Shown: positions 1 to 6,655 of the stretch, piece by piece
How positions within the stretch are numbered: position 1 is the first letter of the stretch
Layout of the letters: every line of letters starts with the position of its first letter
Assembly (NCBI GenBank): GCA_900539855.1
Contig: UQDO01000005.1
Coordinates: 4,922-68,921 of the forward strand
Reading direction: 5' to 3'
Length of the DNA stretch: 64,000 nucleotides
DNA from: an uncultured Oscillospiraceae bacterium
GTDB taxonomy: Bacteria; Bacillota; Clostridia; Oscillospirales; Acutalibacteraceae
Position numbers and translations under genes: made by a program
The notes under the pieces: model-generated
The model's database searches: none
What the model saw: the letters and a program-made list of their open reading frames with translations, nothing else
What the model was told of the DNA's origin: nothing

Positions 1-1
1 T

Positions 2-289
2 GCCTATCTGCCCTTTGGTGGCTGGAATGAATGTCCTAACACGCCAGAGTTAATGGCAGTTGCGAAATACTGGTTTGAACAGCATGGGGCGGTGCCCGCT
101 GCCATGAGCCACGACGAGTTGGAGTTCCTGCTCCCGGCTCCCGTTCCCGAGGAGAAGGCTATGGATGCAGCAGTGGAACTGTATGGCTTCTGTCCCGATG
201 TGATTGACCAGGGGCCGGAGGACGCCACCGTGGGCGCTCTGGCCGATGTGCTGCGGCAGTCCACTGTTTGGTACTTCTGGTGGGATTGA
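2..289 (+). CDS. DUF4253 domain protein (5' end outside window)
   Basis: The frame is open from the first bases of the window, so only the C-terminal 95 residues are seen. They carry the block pattern of the DUF4253 family: FGGWNECP near the start, a PxxxExAxxxAxELYxFCPD helix, CPDVIDQG, and the terminal WYFWWD. The biochemical role of DUF4253 is unknown. The next gene starts 13 bases downstream behind its own AGGAGG, so the two are probably co-transcribed. Position at the outer side of an integrative-element end suggests cargo, which is an inference. Confidence 0.8.
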   Translation, partial: AYLPFGGWNECPNTPELMAVAKYWFEQHGAVPAAMSHDELEFLLPAPVPEEKAMDAAVELYGFCPDVIDQGPEDATVGALADVLRQSTVWYFWWD

Positions 290-302
290 AAGGAGGATTT
301 TT

Positions 303-1010
303 GTGGGATACGATGTGAGTTTTCACCCGATTTCACCAGAGGAAATGCGGGAATGGTATTTTACTCCCTTAACCTGGATACAGCAGGGACAGGAGGAAAA
401 AGTGCTGGCCCTTGCCGCGCAGCATGGAATGGAGGATTTCTATGCCGAAAAATATCTGAATACCTTGCGCGTTGGGGCTGAAACGGAATCTAACGAGCTG
501 TTTGACAAAAGCCACGGCTTCTATATTGCAGTAATCCAAGGTTTTTTCCGAGATTATTATTACACCAGAGGTAGTGCCTTTTCGTTCCTGGTGGAACAAA
601 AGCCAGAATATGCGCGGTACTTCACCTCATGGGAACAAATCACTCCTGTTTCCTTTCCAAACCCCATGCAGAACCGAATCATCGAAAACTATTGCTCCGG
701 TGTATATCTGTCTCCAGATCAAGTTATACAACTTCTCAAAGACATGGAGCAGGACCCAAAAGTCCTTGAAGATCTGGAGGGGCTTTGGAGCAATGGACAG
801 ATTGCTGTGCTGAAAAAAGCACTTTCTGCTGCTGCAAAGTCAGGAGTCGGTCTGTTGGAGGCCACTGAAGTGGTAGAGCCCAACCCCATCAGCCCGAATG
901 AGAGCACAAGCTACTCTAACCTGTACCACTGTGATCGGGACGGGGTATATCTCTACATAGATGCCGTCAGTGGTCAATTAGCGGATGCGATTGGGAAAAA
1001 CGAAGGATAG
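303..1010 (+). CDS. hypothetical protein, 235 aa
   Basis: I do not recognise a family. The GTG at 303 is preferred because AGGAGG lies at 291-296 with a 6-base spacer; the longer open frame from 204 runs through the DUF4253 gene in another frame. The protein begins GYDVSFHPISPEEMREWYF, has no signal peptide or membrane segment, is rich in aromatic residues and acidic overall, and has a tail after about residue 185 that is richer in Pro, Asn and Ser. It lies 13 bases behind the DUF4253 gene and ahead of a strong terminator, so these two genes form the end of one transcript. Confidence 0.7.
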   Translation: MGYDVSFHPISPEEMREWYFTPLTWIQQGQEEKVLALAAQHGMEDFYAEKYLNTLRVGAETESNELFDKSHGFYIAVIQGFFRDYYYTRGSAFSFLVEQKPEYARYFTSWEQITPVSFPNPMQNRIIENYCSGVYLSPDQVIQLLKDMEQDPKVLEDLEGLWSNGQIAVLKKALSAAAKSGVGLLEATEVVEPNPISPNESTSYSNLYHCDRDGVYLYIDAVSGQLADAIGKNEG

Positions 1011-1083
1011 ATTCTCTCTATGAAAATGTGTGGGCATCTGTGGGAAGAACCAAAATAGGCAGCTACCCACAATATTGATTATC

Positions 1084-1128
1084 GCAGAAAAGCTCACCGT
1101 TTCGGTGAGCTTTTCTGCAATATTTTAT
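1084..1128 (+). terminator. intrinsic terminator after the DUF4253 transcript
   Basis: A perfect 16-base inverted repeat (1084-1099 and 1103-1118) with a TTT loop is followed by an AT-rich run that includes seven T at 1132-1137 and onward. It closes the two-gene cargo transcript before the XRE regulator. Confidence 0.85.
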
Positions 1129-1225
1129 AATTTTTTTATTGCTACCACTGGTTGCCGAATTGACATAGGTGGGGTGGTAGAGTGGCTACCACAGAAAAAA
1201 TAGAATGAAAGTGAGGAGGTTCACT

Positions 1226-1723
1226 ATGAAGTTACCCGAAAAGATTCAAAGGGAACGAAAAAAGATGGGACTGTCCCAGGAGAAACTCGCAGAAAAAATA
1301 GGAGTATCAAGGCAGGCCATCACAAAATGGGAGAACGGCTTGGCATCCCCTGAACTGGAAAAAATCGTCTCATTAAGTGAATGTTTTAAGGTATCTACTG
1401 ACTATTTGTTAAAGGACAATATTACCGAGCCGACCCCACCACAAGAATCTGCATTGAAAGGAAACAAGCGAATGTCATGGAGAACGTGGCTTGGAGGAAG
1501 TTTGTTTGGAATATCGGCGCTGATTATATTTGTATTATGGCGACTTTCTGTTCGTTTTCCTATTTCGGGAATGACCGGAAACGGTGTCCATTTAACCGGA
1601 TTTAGTGGCTTTCTTGGCTTTCATGGAATTTTACATGAAAGCTATGTAATAGTTGCGATTGGAATAATCGGTTTGATACTTCTGATTACTGACTTTATCC
1701 GCATAAAAAAGAATAATCGCTGA
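1226..1723 (+). CDS. XRE-family regulator with two C-terminal membrane segments
   Basis: The N-terminal 62 residues are a classic XRE helix-turn-helix (LSQEKLAEKIGVSRQAITKWENG, here split as scaffold helix, turn and recognition helix around residues 16-38). Two hydrophobic segments follow at about 88-109 and 139-157, giving a membrane-anchored DNA-binding protein, an architecture common in Firmicutes mobile elements. The ATG at 1226 is chosen over 1205 because GAGGAGG at 1213-1219 gives a 6-base spacer. In Tn916-like right ends an XRE repressor precedes the sigma factor gene, which matches the order here. The ligand or signal sensed is unknown. Confidence 0.85.
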   Translation: MKLPEKIQRERKKMGLSQEKLAEKIGVSRQAITKWENGLASPELEKIVSLSECFKVSTDYLLKDNITEPTPPQESALKGNKRMSWRTWLGGSLFGISALIIFVLWRLSVRFPISGMTGNGVHLTGFSGFLGFHGILHESYVIVAIGIIGLILLITDFIRIKKNNR

Positions 1724-1854
1724 TGACCGGACAATGCAGAGTTGATCTTAAACTGAATAGGTTTATTTCGGCTCGGCAGCATTGACCTGTCGGTAGAAAT
1801 ACATATATTTGAATTAAGAAAGGGAGTGATGCTGCCGGTGTGCCGTCCGTTTGT

Positions 1855-1998
1855 ATGGACAGGAGTCTGATGCACTATGCAATACCTCAAGAAGCGCATT
1901 ATGCTGTTCCGCTGTCTTTACGCACCACGACACACGGCTTACAAGACAAAGAAAATCATCTTTATATGGAAGTATGGTGGCCGGGAGTATTGTTCTAA
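1855..1998 (+). CDS. possible small ORF, 47 aa, in the element
   Basis: This short open frame (starts MDRSLMHYAIPQEAHYAV, ends WWPGVLF) lies between the XRE regulator and a terminator. Its composition looks more protein-like than the two overlapping frames, which are Cys/Arg/Lys-rich shadows. No clear ribosome binding site stands out (GGGAG lies about 28 bases upstream), and a GTG at 1840 is an alternative start. No function can be assigned; it may be a remnant. Confidence 0.3.
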   Translation: MDRSLMHYAIPQEAHYAVPLSLRTTTHGLQDKENHLYMEVWWPGVLF

Positions 1999-2061
1999 AA
2001 GCGAAAAGCCTCCACCTGCCAAAAGATGCTTTTTCTGCGGACTTTTTAATAAACGACTTGG

Positions 2062-2103
2062 AGCGGTCGAATTTGTACTGAGTTACAGATTCGGCCGCTT
2101 TTT
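2062..2103 (+). terminator. intrinsic terminator upstream of the sigma factor gene
   Basis: Arms at 2062-2072 and 2089-2099 pair over 11 positions with one G-T pair, followed by a run of T at 2099-2103. It separates the XRE/small ORF transcript from the sigma-like gene. Confidence 0.7.
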
Positions 2104-2190
2104 GATTTGTTCTCGACTACTTGGTCACTGGTGTCGAGCACCACCACTTCCGATTTGTTTTCCACAAAAAACAAATCGGAGGTAACAGAG

Positions 2191-2700
2191 GTGCAAAATT
2201 ATCGCAAAAGCGACTATGCGATAAACAAAAACAGCCCAAATATCGTTTATCGCTTTCATAACGAAATCATAGAAATCACACTGGAGGATTATCTGAAGGA
2301 GAATCCTGACAAAACGGAACATGACTTTGCAGAGCTGAAAGCCCTGTCCGATCAAATTTACTATGAGCAGGATCGGGCAGAGAGCGCCCAGACCCGCAAG
2401 GATGTTTCGATCCACGGTTTGGAGGAAACGGAGCATTGTGCCACTCGCGCTCTGGATGAAGAATGGGAAGAACGAGTTGTTGACATACAGAACCGCAAGT
2501 ATGCCTGGAAAGCCCTGGAGCAGCTTTTTACAGTGGGCGCTTTGACCGAGGTTCAGAAACGGCGATTCCGGCTTCATGTTTTTCAGGGACTCTCTACCCG
2601 GCAGATCGGTCGCATGGAAGGGACAAGCCATCAAGCCGTTGCCAAGTCCATAAACCTGGCGATTGCCAAACTTAAAAAATATTTTGCGGCACAGGGTTGA
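2191..2700 (+). CDS. ICE-type sigma-70 family factor (sigma region 4)
   Basis: The 169-residue protein resembles the sigma-like regulator carried by Tn916/CTn-type conjugative elements of Clostridia: an N-terminal YRKSDYA...YRF...EDYLKENPDKTEHDF block and a C-terminal region-4 helix-turn-helix at about residues 116-163 (LTEVQKRRF, LSTRQIGRMEGTSHQAV). Such proteins sit just upstream of xis/int and are thought to control element genes. The GTG at 2191 is chosen because CGGAGG at 2177-2182 precedes it by 8 bases; the longer frame from 2107 has no such site. Confidence 0.85.
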   Translation: MQNYRKSDYAINKNSPNIVYRFHNEIIEITLEDYLKENPDKTEHDFAELKALSDQIYYEQDRAESAQTRKDVSIHGLEETEHCATRALDEEWEERVVDIQNRKYAWKALEQLFTVGALTEVQKRRFRLHVFQGLSTRQIGRMEGTSHQAVAKSINLAIAKLKKYFAAQG

Positions 2701-3210
2701 CACCCCTGCGGTTTCAGGACGATAGGTGAAAGGCATTCTTTCGAGTGTTCTTCTTTCACCTGTACCTTGACAACCGCATACTCATTCATCAGTAACATCC
2801 CCCCTTTCCAGCTCGAAGAGCTAAAGCCGATTCAGGGGCCGCGCCATGATATACGGACATGATGAGCAGATCCCACCTGATTATCATAATTGGTCTTGCA
2901 TACAATCCTGTCCTGTATGAGCGAGTAACGGCAGCCTGTAAAAACCGGGCAGCACCCGGCGCGGCCATGACCGGAAAGGGGCATAATGGTACTCCTGTCC
3001 AGCCACAGCCCTGCTAAAGATCAGAGTAGTCCATAACATTTGGAAACCATCTGGTTGCAGGATCACGCAATGGGGGCAGCTCGGAGAGATCCTCGGAGGG
3101 GTGAGATTCCCGTGGGCCGGTTCGCTGCCGGTCACTGATGACTTCCCAATATGTGCGGGGTGTCAAGGACAAATGGCACATAACAAGAAAACAAATCGGA
3201 TTTTGTATTT
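2701..3210 (+). other. gene-free, GC-rich structured stretch inside the element
   Basis: No convincing ORF is present in about 580 bases between the sigma factor and the toxin gene. It holds a stem at 2724-2731/2754-2761 and, between about 2820 and 3140, several short GC-rich inverted repeats (for example GGCCGG...CCGGTC near 3114-3134). It could hold an RNA element, a transfer-related site or a decayed gene. I do not recognise a known RNA family. Confidence 0.4.
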
Positions 3211-3212
3211 CG

Positions 3213-3253
3213 CCGGAAATGGGGCAGGTCTTATGGCCTGCCCCGTTTTCCGG
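3213..3253 (+). promoter_or_regulatory. strong hairpin in the leader of the MazF gene
   Basis: CCGGAAATGGGGCAGG at 3213-3228 pairs with 3237-3253 around an 8-base loop, with one mismatch region. No T-run follows, so it fits a leader or processing hairpin better than an intrinsic terminator. It lies 28 bases before the toxin start codon. Confidence 0.5.
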
Positions 3254-3280
3254 CTTACTTAATATTCAGGAGGTCAGTTT

Positions 3281-3658
3281 ATGCGAAAGGCTATCCGGCG
3301 TGGCGATCTGTTCTATGCAGACCTGAACCCGGTGGTCGGCTCCGAGCAAGGCGGCATCCGCCCTGTCCTTGTTATCCAAAATGATGTGGGGAATCACTTT
3401 AGTCCTACCGTTGTTGCAGCAGCCATCACCAGCAGAAAAGCGAAGAACAGTCTGCCTACCCATATCCTACTTGAGAATGTGCCGGGGCTTGCGCCTACCT
3501 CTCTGCTTCTGTTGGAACAACTGCGGACAATAGACCGGAAGCGGCTCCGTGGTTACATTGGGCGTATCAGTAAAGAAAAAATGCTGGAGGTAGATGCAGC
3601 CCTGGCAATCAGCATCGGCATAGGATACCCCAACGAAAGGAGGACTCACAATGTATGA
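3281..3658 (+). CDS. PemK/MazF-family toxin (solitary)
   Basis: The 125-residue protein has the MazF fold signature: RRGDLFYADLNPVVGSEQGG, then RPVLVIQND, a VVAAAITS strand, and LLLEQLRTIDRKRL. Family members are sequence-specific endoribonucleases that cleave mRNA and stop growth. CAGGAGG about 8 bases upstream supports the ATG at 3281. No MazE-like antitoxin ORF precedes it; the gene instead overlaps the excisionase-like gene downstream by 8 bases. Solo MazF genes are known in Clostridia mobile elements. Either an antitoxin lies elsewhere or the overlapping DNA-binding protein takes that role (inference). Confidence 0.88.
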   Translation: MRKAIRRGDLFYADLNPVVGSEQGGIRPVLVIQNDVGNHFSPTVVAAAITSRKAKNSLPTHILLENVPGLAPTSLLLLEQLRTIDRKRLRGYIGRISKEKMLEVDAALAISIGIGYPNERRTHNV

Positions 3659-3893
3659 AAATGACGGCGGCCTACTCTCTCCCAGAGATGCCTACCGATT
3701 GATGTTAAAAGACTACCCGGATGTGATGGACATTGGTCAAATGTGTGAGGCGCTTGGCGTCAGTACAAAAACCGGGTACAAGTTACTTAAAGATGGGAAA
3801 ATTGAGTACCTTAAAATTGGACGGGCTTACCGCATCCCCAAAGCCCACATTCTTCGTTATTTGAAAATCACCTGCTCCACTTTTGCGGAGTAG
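3651..3893 (+). CDS. excisionase-family helix-turn-helix protein
   Basis: This 80-residue protein has a winged-helix, MerR/excisionase-type DNA-binding domain (MDIGQMCEALGVSTKTGYKLLKDGKI, then YLKIGRAYRIPKAHILRYL). It starts inside the toxin gene (8-base overlap), which implies translational coupling. The position directly upstream of the integrase matches xis in Tn916-like elements, where Xis binds the ends and directs excision. A role as partner or regulator of the MazF-like toxin is possible but not shown. Confidence 0.8.
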   Translation: MYENDGGLLSPRDAYRLMLKDYPDVMDIGQMCEALGVSTKTGYKLLKDGKIEYLKIGRAYRIPKAHILRYLKITCSTFAE

Positions 3894-4040
3894 CAGGCTA
3901 TGGTGTCGATCTTCACCGGATAGACGCAGAAAGTTAACAATTCTGACGCGGATTTACCTGGAGTTTTGTTCTGTCCGATGATACAATAAAGGTGTCATTG
4001 GTAGGTGAACTCAATACCGCAAAAGGAGGAACAGATCAGT

Positions 4041-5327
4041 ATGCCAGCGGTACACCTGCAAGAAAACAGCAAACTAATCTCCGGCCATGTGGCCGAGAAA
4101 AAAGGGTATCTCTATTGGGTTCTAAACCTTACCGATGAGAACGGTAAGAGAAAGCCCAAATGGATTCCCACCCATAAGAAAGTCAAGGGCAATAAGACCT
4201 GGGCAAACAATATGCTTCCCACCATCCGAAAAGAATGGACGGAAAAGCTGCTTCAGGAGGCTACGGCCTCACAGCAGTCGGCTTCTCCGTCTGGCCCGTC
4301 ATCCGCAGCGATTTCCTTTGTGGATTTCCTGTACCAGTGGCTTGAGTACAAGTACAAGTCTGCTACCGGACGGGTGATGGACAGCAAGCCCATTGAACTC
4401 TCGACCTATTCGGGATACGAACAACAGCTTAACAACCCCATCGCCCCGTATTTCCGAGAGCATCCTGTCGCCCTTTGTGACCTTACCAAACAAGATATTC
4501 TCGCTTTTTATGAGAAAGAATTGGAACGGGTCAAGCCGACCACCGTTAAACATTACCACGCTCTGATTCATGGGGCGTTGAATTATGCGGTTGACAAAAA
4601 TCTGATTCCAAGCAATCCGGCTGACCGGATTATCATTTCCAAGCCTGAACCCTTCAAGGGTGACTACTACCTGGATTCGGAAGTCCTGAATCTGTTTGAA
4701 GTTATCAAGGGGCATAAGATCGAGCTGGTAGTTCTACTGACTGCTTTTTACGGCCTGCGCCGCAGTGAGGTTATCGGTTTGAAATGGAGTGCCTTTGACT
4801 TCAACCATAACTGCTTCTCCATTCGGCATACGGTAACAACCTGCAATGTAAAGGGAGAGCGGGTCACGATTAAGAAGGACAAGGCAAAGAACAAATCCAG
4901 TCTGCGGACTTATCCATTGATTCCTTTTTTGAAAGAACGGTTGCTGGAGGCCAAGAAACAGCAGGAAGAAAATCGCAAGCTGTGCGGGCGCGCCTACAAC
5001 AAAGAATATCTGGGATATGTCTGTGTCGATGTGATTGGCAATCTCATTAAACCCAACTATGTGTCCTCGACCTTTGGGAAGTTGCTTGCCAAGAACAATT
5101 TACGGCACATTCGTTTCCACGATCTTCGCCATACCTGTGCCTCGCTTTTGCTGGCCAACGGTGTTCCGATGGAACAGGTAAAAGAATGGCTGGGACACAG
5201 TGAGATTTCAACAACGGTGGATATTTACGGGCATCTGCAATATGCCACGAAAAAACAATCCGCCGCAGCCATTGAGCAGGACATTGTGGCGCCCATGCTG
5301 CAAAACCTATCGGCGGTTTCTCCATAA
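4041..5327 (+). CDS. tyrosine recombinase (integrase) of the element
   Basis: This is a 428-residue phage/Tn916-type integrase. The N-terminal arm-binding domain spans roughly 1-70, the SAM-like core-binding domain 90-190 and the catalytic domain 205-410. The catalytic set is visible: Arg240 (GLRRSE), His360 and Arg363 (HDLRH), His386 (LGHSE) and Tyr396 (DIYGH). The ATG at 4041 follows AAGGAGG at 4023-4029; the GTG at 4005 lacks a good site. It lies 40 bases from the 3' end of tRNA-Ser, the usual place of an integrase next to its attachment site. The gene looks intact. Confidence 0.93.
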   Translation: MPAVHLQENSKLISGHVAEKKGYLYWVLNLTDENGKRKPKWIPTHKKVKGNKTWANNMLPTIRKEWTEKLLQEATASQQSASPSGPSSAAISFVDFLYQWLEYKYKSATGRVMDSKPIELSTYSGYEQQLNNPIAPYFREHPVALCDLTKQDILAFYEKELERVKPTTVKHYHALIHGALNYAVDKNLIPSNPADRIIISKPEPFKGDYYLDSEVLNLFEVIKGHKIELVVLLTAFYGLRRSEVIGLKWSAFDFNHNCFSIRHTVTTCNVKGERVTIKKDKAKNKSSLRTYPLIPFLKERLLEAKKQQEENRKLCGRAYNKEYLGYVCVDVIGNLIKPNYVSSTFGKLLAKNNLRHIRFHDLRHTCASLLLANGVPMEQVKEWLGHSEISTTVDIYGHLQYATKKQSAAAIEQDIVAPMLQNLSAVSP

Positions 5328-5335
5328 AAAGGAAA

Positions 5336-5366
5336 GAGGTCTACCAGCTTTTCGCTGGCAGACCTC
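5336..5366. terminator. hairpin between integrase and tRNA-Ser
   Basis: GAGGTCT-ACCAGC (5336-5348) pairs with GCTGG-CAGACCTC (5354-5366). The repeat is symmetrical, so it could end the integrase transcript from the left or the tRNA-Ser transcript from the right; T-runs are weak on both sides. Confidence 0.55.
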
Positions 5367-5367
5367 A

Positions 5368-5461
5368 TGGCGGAGATGGAGAGATTCGAACTCTCGCGCC
5401 GGTTTTGAGCCGACCTACCGCATTTCGAGTGCGGACCCTTCAACCGCTTGGGTACATCTCC
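5368..5461 (-). tRNA. tRNA-Ser (anticodon CGA)
   Basis: Read on the minus strand it begins GGAGATG and ends CATCTCC-G-CCA, giving a perfect 7-base acceptor stem and an encoded CCA. The anticodon arm CCGCA-CTCGAAA-TGCGG shows CGA (codon UCG). A long variable arm typical of tRNA-Ser and a GAGAGTTCGAATCTCTC T-arm are present. Length is 94 bases. Its 3' end faces the integrase, making it the likely attachment site. No clear -35 box is visible directly upstream; the nearest strong promoter on this strand is at 5957-5985. Confidence 0.93.
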
Positions 5462-5498
5462 AAATTTATGTTATATCCCTGGTCCCGACCCGCCGACC

Positions 5499-5650
5499 AA
5501 TTCAGCCGGTGGAAATCGGGAAGAACAACAGGATAGAACAAGCAACATTATTCAATTTGAACTCGGCTGGAACCCGCATGGTTCCAAGGGTTTCAGCCGT
5601 TTGGCACTCCGCATAGGAAACCTGATTTCGAATCATTACACCAACTTGGA
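5499..5650 (-). repeat. decayed tRNA-Ser-like unit B
   Basis: On the minus strand this unit has CCAAGTTGG followed by TGATTCGAAATCA, which mimics a D-arm end and a CGA anticodon arm, then a TTTCC block. It shares a 30-base stretch (5511-5540) with unit A at 5768-5797, with one mismatch. The acceptor stem and T-arm pairing are lost, so it is not a working tRNA. Confidence 0.6.
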
Positions 5651-5755
5651 TGATGACGGTAAATCAGGGACGATAGCGGTAACTACGGAACCCCAAAACA
5701 TACCTCTCAAAGTGGCTGTCAGATGGCTGCTCTCATTATAGCCATTTTCCCGCAA

Positions 5756-5926
5756 AATTCAAGCCGTGGAAATTGGGAAGAACAACAGGATAGAACAGAC
5801 CCCAATTCACAATTTGAACTTGCCCGCAAACCCGCATGGTTACTGGCTTTTCGGCAGTTTGGACTTCCAAAGTGGAAACATGATTTCGAGTCATGTCCGT
5901 TATGACCGCTTCGATACGTCTCCAAT
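5756..5926 (-). repeat. decayed tRNA-Ser-like unit A with an intact 5' half
   Basis: On the minus strand, 5923 down to 5879 reads as a tRNA-Ser 5' half: GGAGACG acceptor strand, a D-arm (TCGAAGCGGTCATAACGG) and an anticodon arm CATGA-CTCGAAA-TCATG with anticodon CGA at 5888-5886. After the anticodon arm the tRNA pattern stops and no matching CGTCTCC 3' strand follows. It shares a 30-base block with unit B. A consensus promoter stands just upstream, so this broken copy, not the intact tRNA, holds the better promoter position. Confidence 0.65.
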
Positions 5927-5956
5927 TCAGTTGTCCGTTTCACGGACAACATGATC

Positions 5957-5985
5957 ATTATAAATACTTAAAGGTGATAAGTCAA
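5957..5985 (-). promoter_or_regulatory. sigma-A-type promoter reading into the tRNA-Ser-like array
   Basis: On the minus strand TTGACT (5985-5980) and TATAAT (5962-5957) are 17 bases apart. A small hairpin, GTTGTCCG/CGGACAAC at 5930-5950, lies between the start region and unit A. The intact tRNA-Ser is about 500 bases downstream. Confidence 0.7.
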
Positions 5986-6021
5986 GTGTTTTTTCAATGT
6001 TTTACAAAATCATATACCAAA

Positions 6022-6579
6022 TCACTGCTCGACACTGTTTGCGACTGCGTGTGAAACATCTTCATATTCTACGCTTTTTTCACTTACAGATCTAACGTTT
6101 TCAGTCACAGTACGTTCGGCAACAATTATCCTGCTGCCGAGCTGATCCAATTCATCGCTGAAACGTGCTATCTTTTCCGCAAGTTCATCTTTAATACCCT
6201 GCAGCTCATTATGCGCTGTTTGCGTAACATCTATGGTGCTTTTTGCGATCAGCTCAGACTGCTCAGCATTTTGCTTTGCAGACTCCATAATCCCGGCTGC
6301 ATTGGCTTTTGCAACGAGATAAAGCTTACCTATGCTTTCGCTGAGGCGCGTCACCGCCTCTTCATGCTGCCTGTATTCGTCGATCTTAACAGCCTGTTCG
6401 CCTACCAGTTTTCCAAGCTCGTCATTTCGAATCTGCTGGTCGTTCAGCTTATCAGTAAGATCATCGACTTCCCTTTTATATTTACCGCGCAGTTCGGCAA
6501 GCTCGGAATTGAGCATTGTAACATAGTTCATTACGTCTTCTTTGTTATAGCCGAACAAACTGTTTTTGAAGTTTATGAT
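6022..6579 (-). CDS. DivIVA-like coiled-coil protein, probable AUC start
   Basis: The protein (185 aa if started at 6579) opens with FKNSLFGYNKEDVMNYV, which fits the DivIVA/GpsB N-terminal signature (F...GY....V..YV), followed by coiled coil over roughly residues 25-75 and more helical sequence to the end. DivIVA-type proteins bind curved membrane and scaffold division, growth or polymer synthesis machinery. The first standard start is TTG at 6558, but the conserved Phe of the motif lies before it; an in-frame stop is at 6600-6598, and AGGCGG at 6591-6586 is 6 bases before ATC (6579) and 9 before ATA (6576). It closes the surface-polymer locus. Confidence 0.7.
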   Translation of the reverse strand: MINFKNSLFGYNKEDVMNYVTMLNSELAELRGKYKREVDDLTDKLNDQQIRNDELGKLVGEQAVKIDEYRQHEEAVTRLSESIGKLYLVAKANAAGIMESAKQNAEQSELIAKSTIDVTQTAHNELQGIKDELAEKIARFSDELDQLGSRIIVAERTVTENVRSVSEKSVEYEDVSHAVANSVEQ

Positions 6580-6655
6580 AACGCACCGCCTTTGATATCA
6601 CGGATATGACTTTAAGATATTATAACAATAATCAACAAAAATTGCAACATTATTT

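Noticed and set aside
1160..1200. TTGACA-driven promoter before the XRE regulator
   Set aside because: TTGACA at 1160-1165 has no -10 box at a fitting distance; the GGTAG/CTACC repeats there might be an operator, but evidence is thin.
1877..2185. 102-aa Cys/Arg-rich ORF after the XRE regulator
   Set aside because: It runs through a terminator and into the sigma gene leader; composition is that of a shadow frame. The 1855-1998 frame is the slightly better candidate.
2125..2736. 203-aa minus-strand ORF
   Set aside because: Fully antisense to the recognisable sigma factor gene.
2884..3135. 83-aa minus-strand ORF in the gene-free block
   Set aside because: No ribosome binding site, Pro/Arg/His/Cys-rich random composition, and GC-rich stems underlie it.
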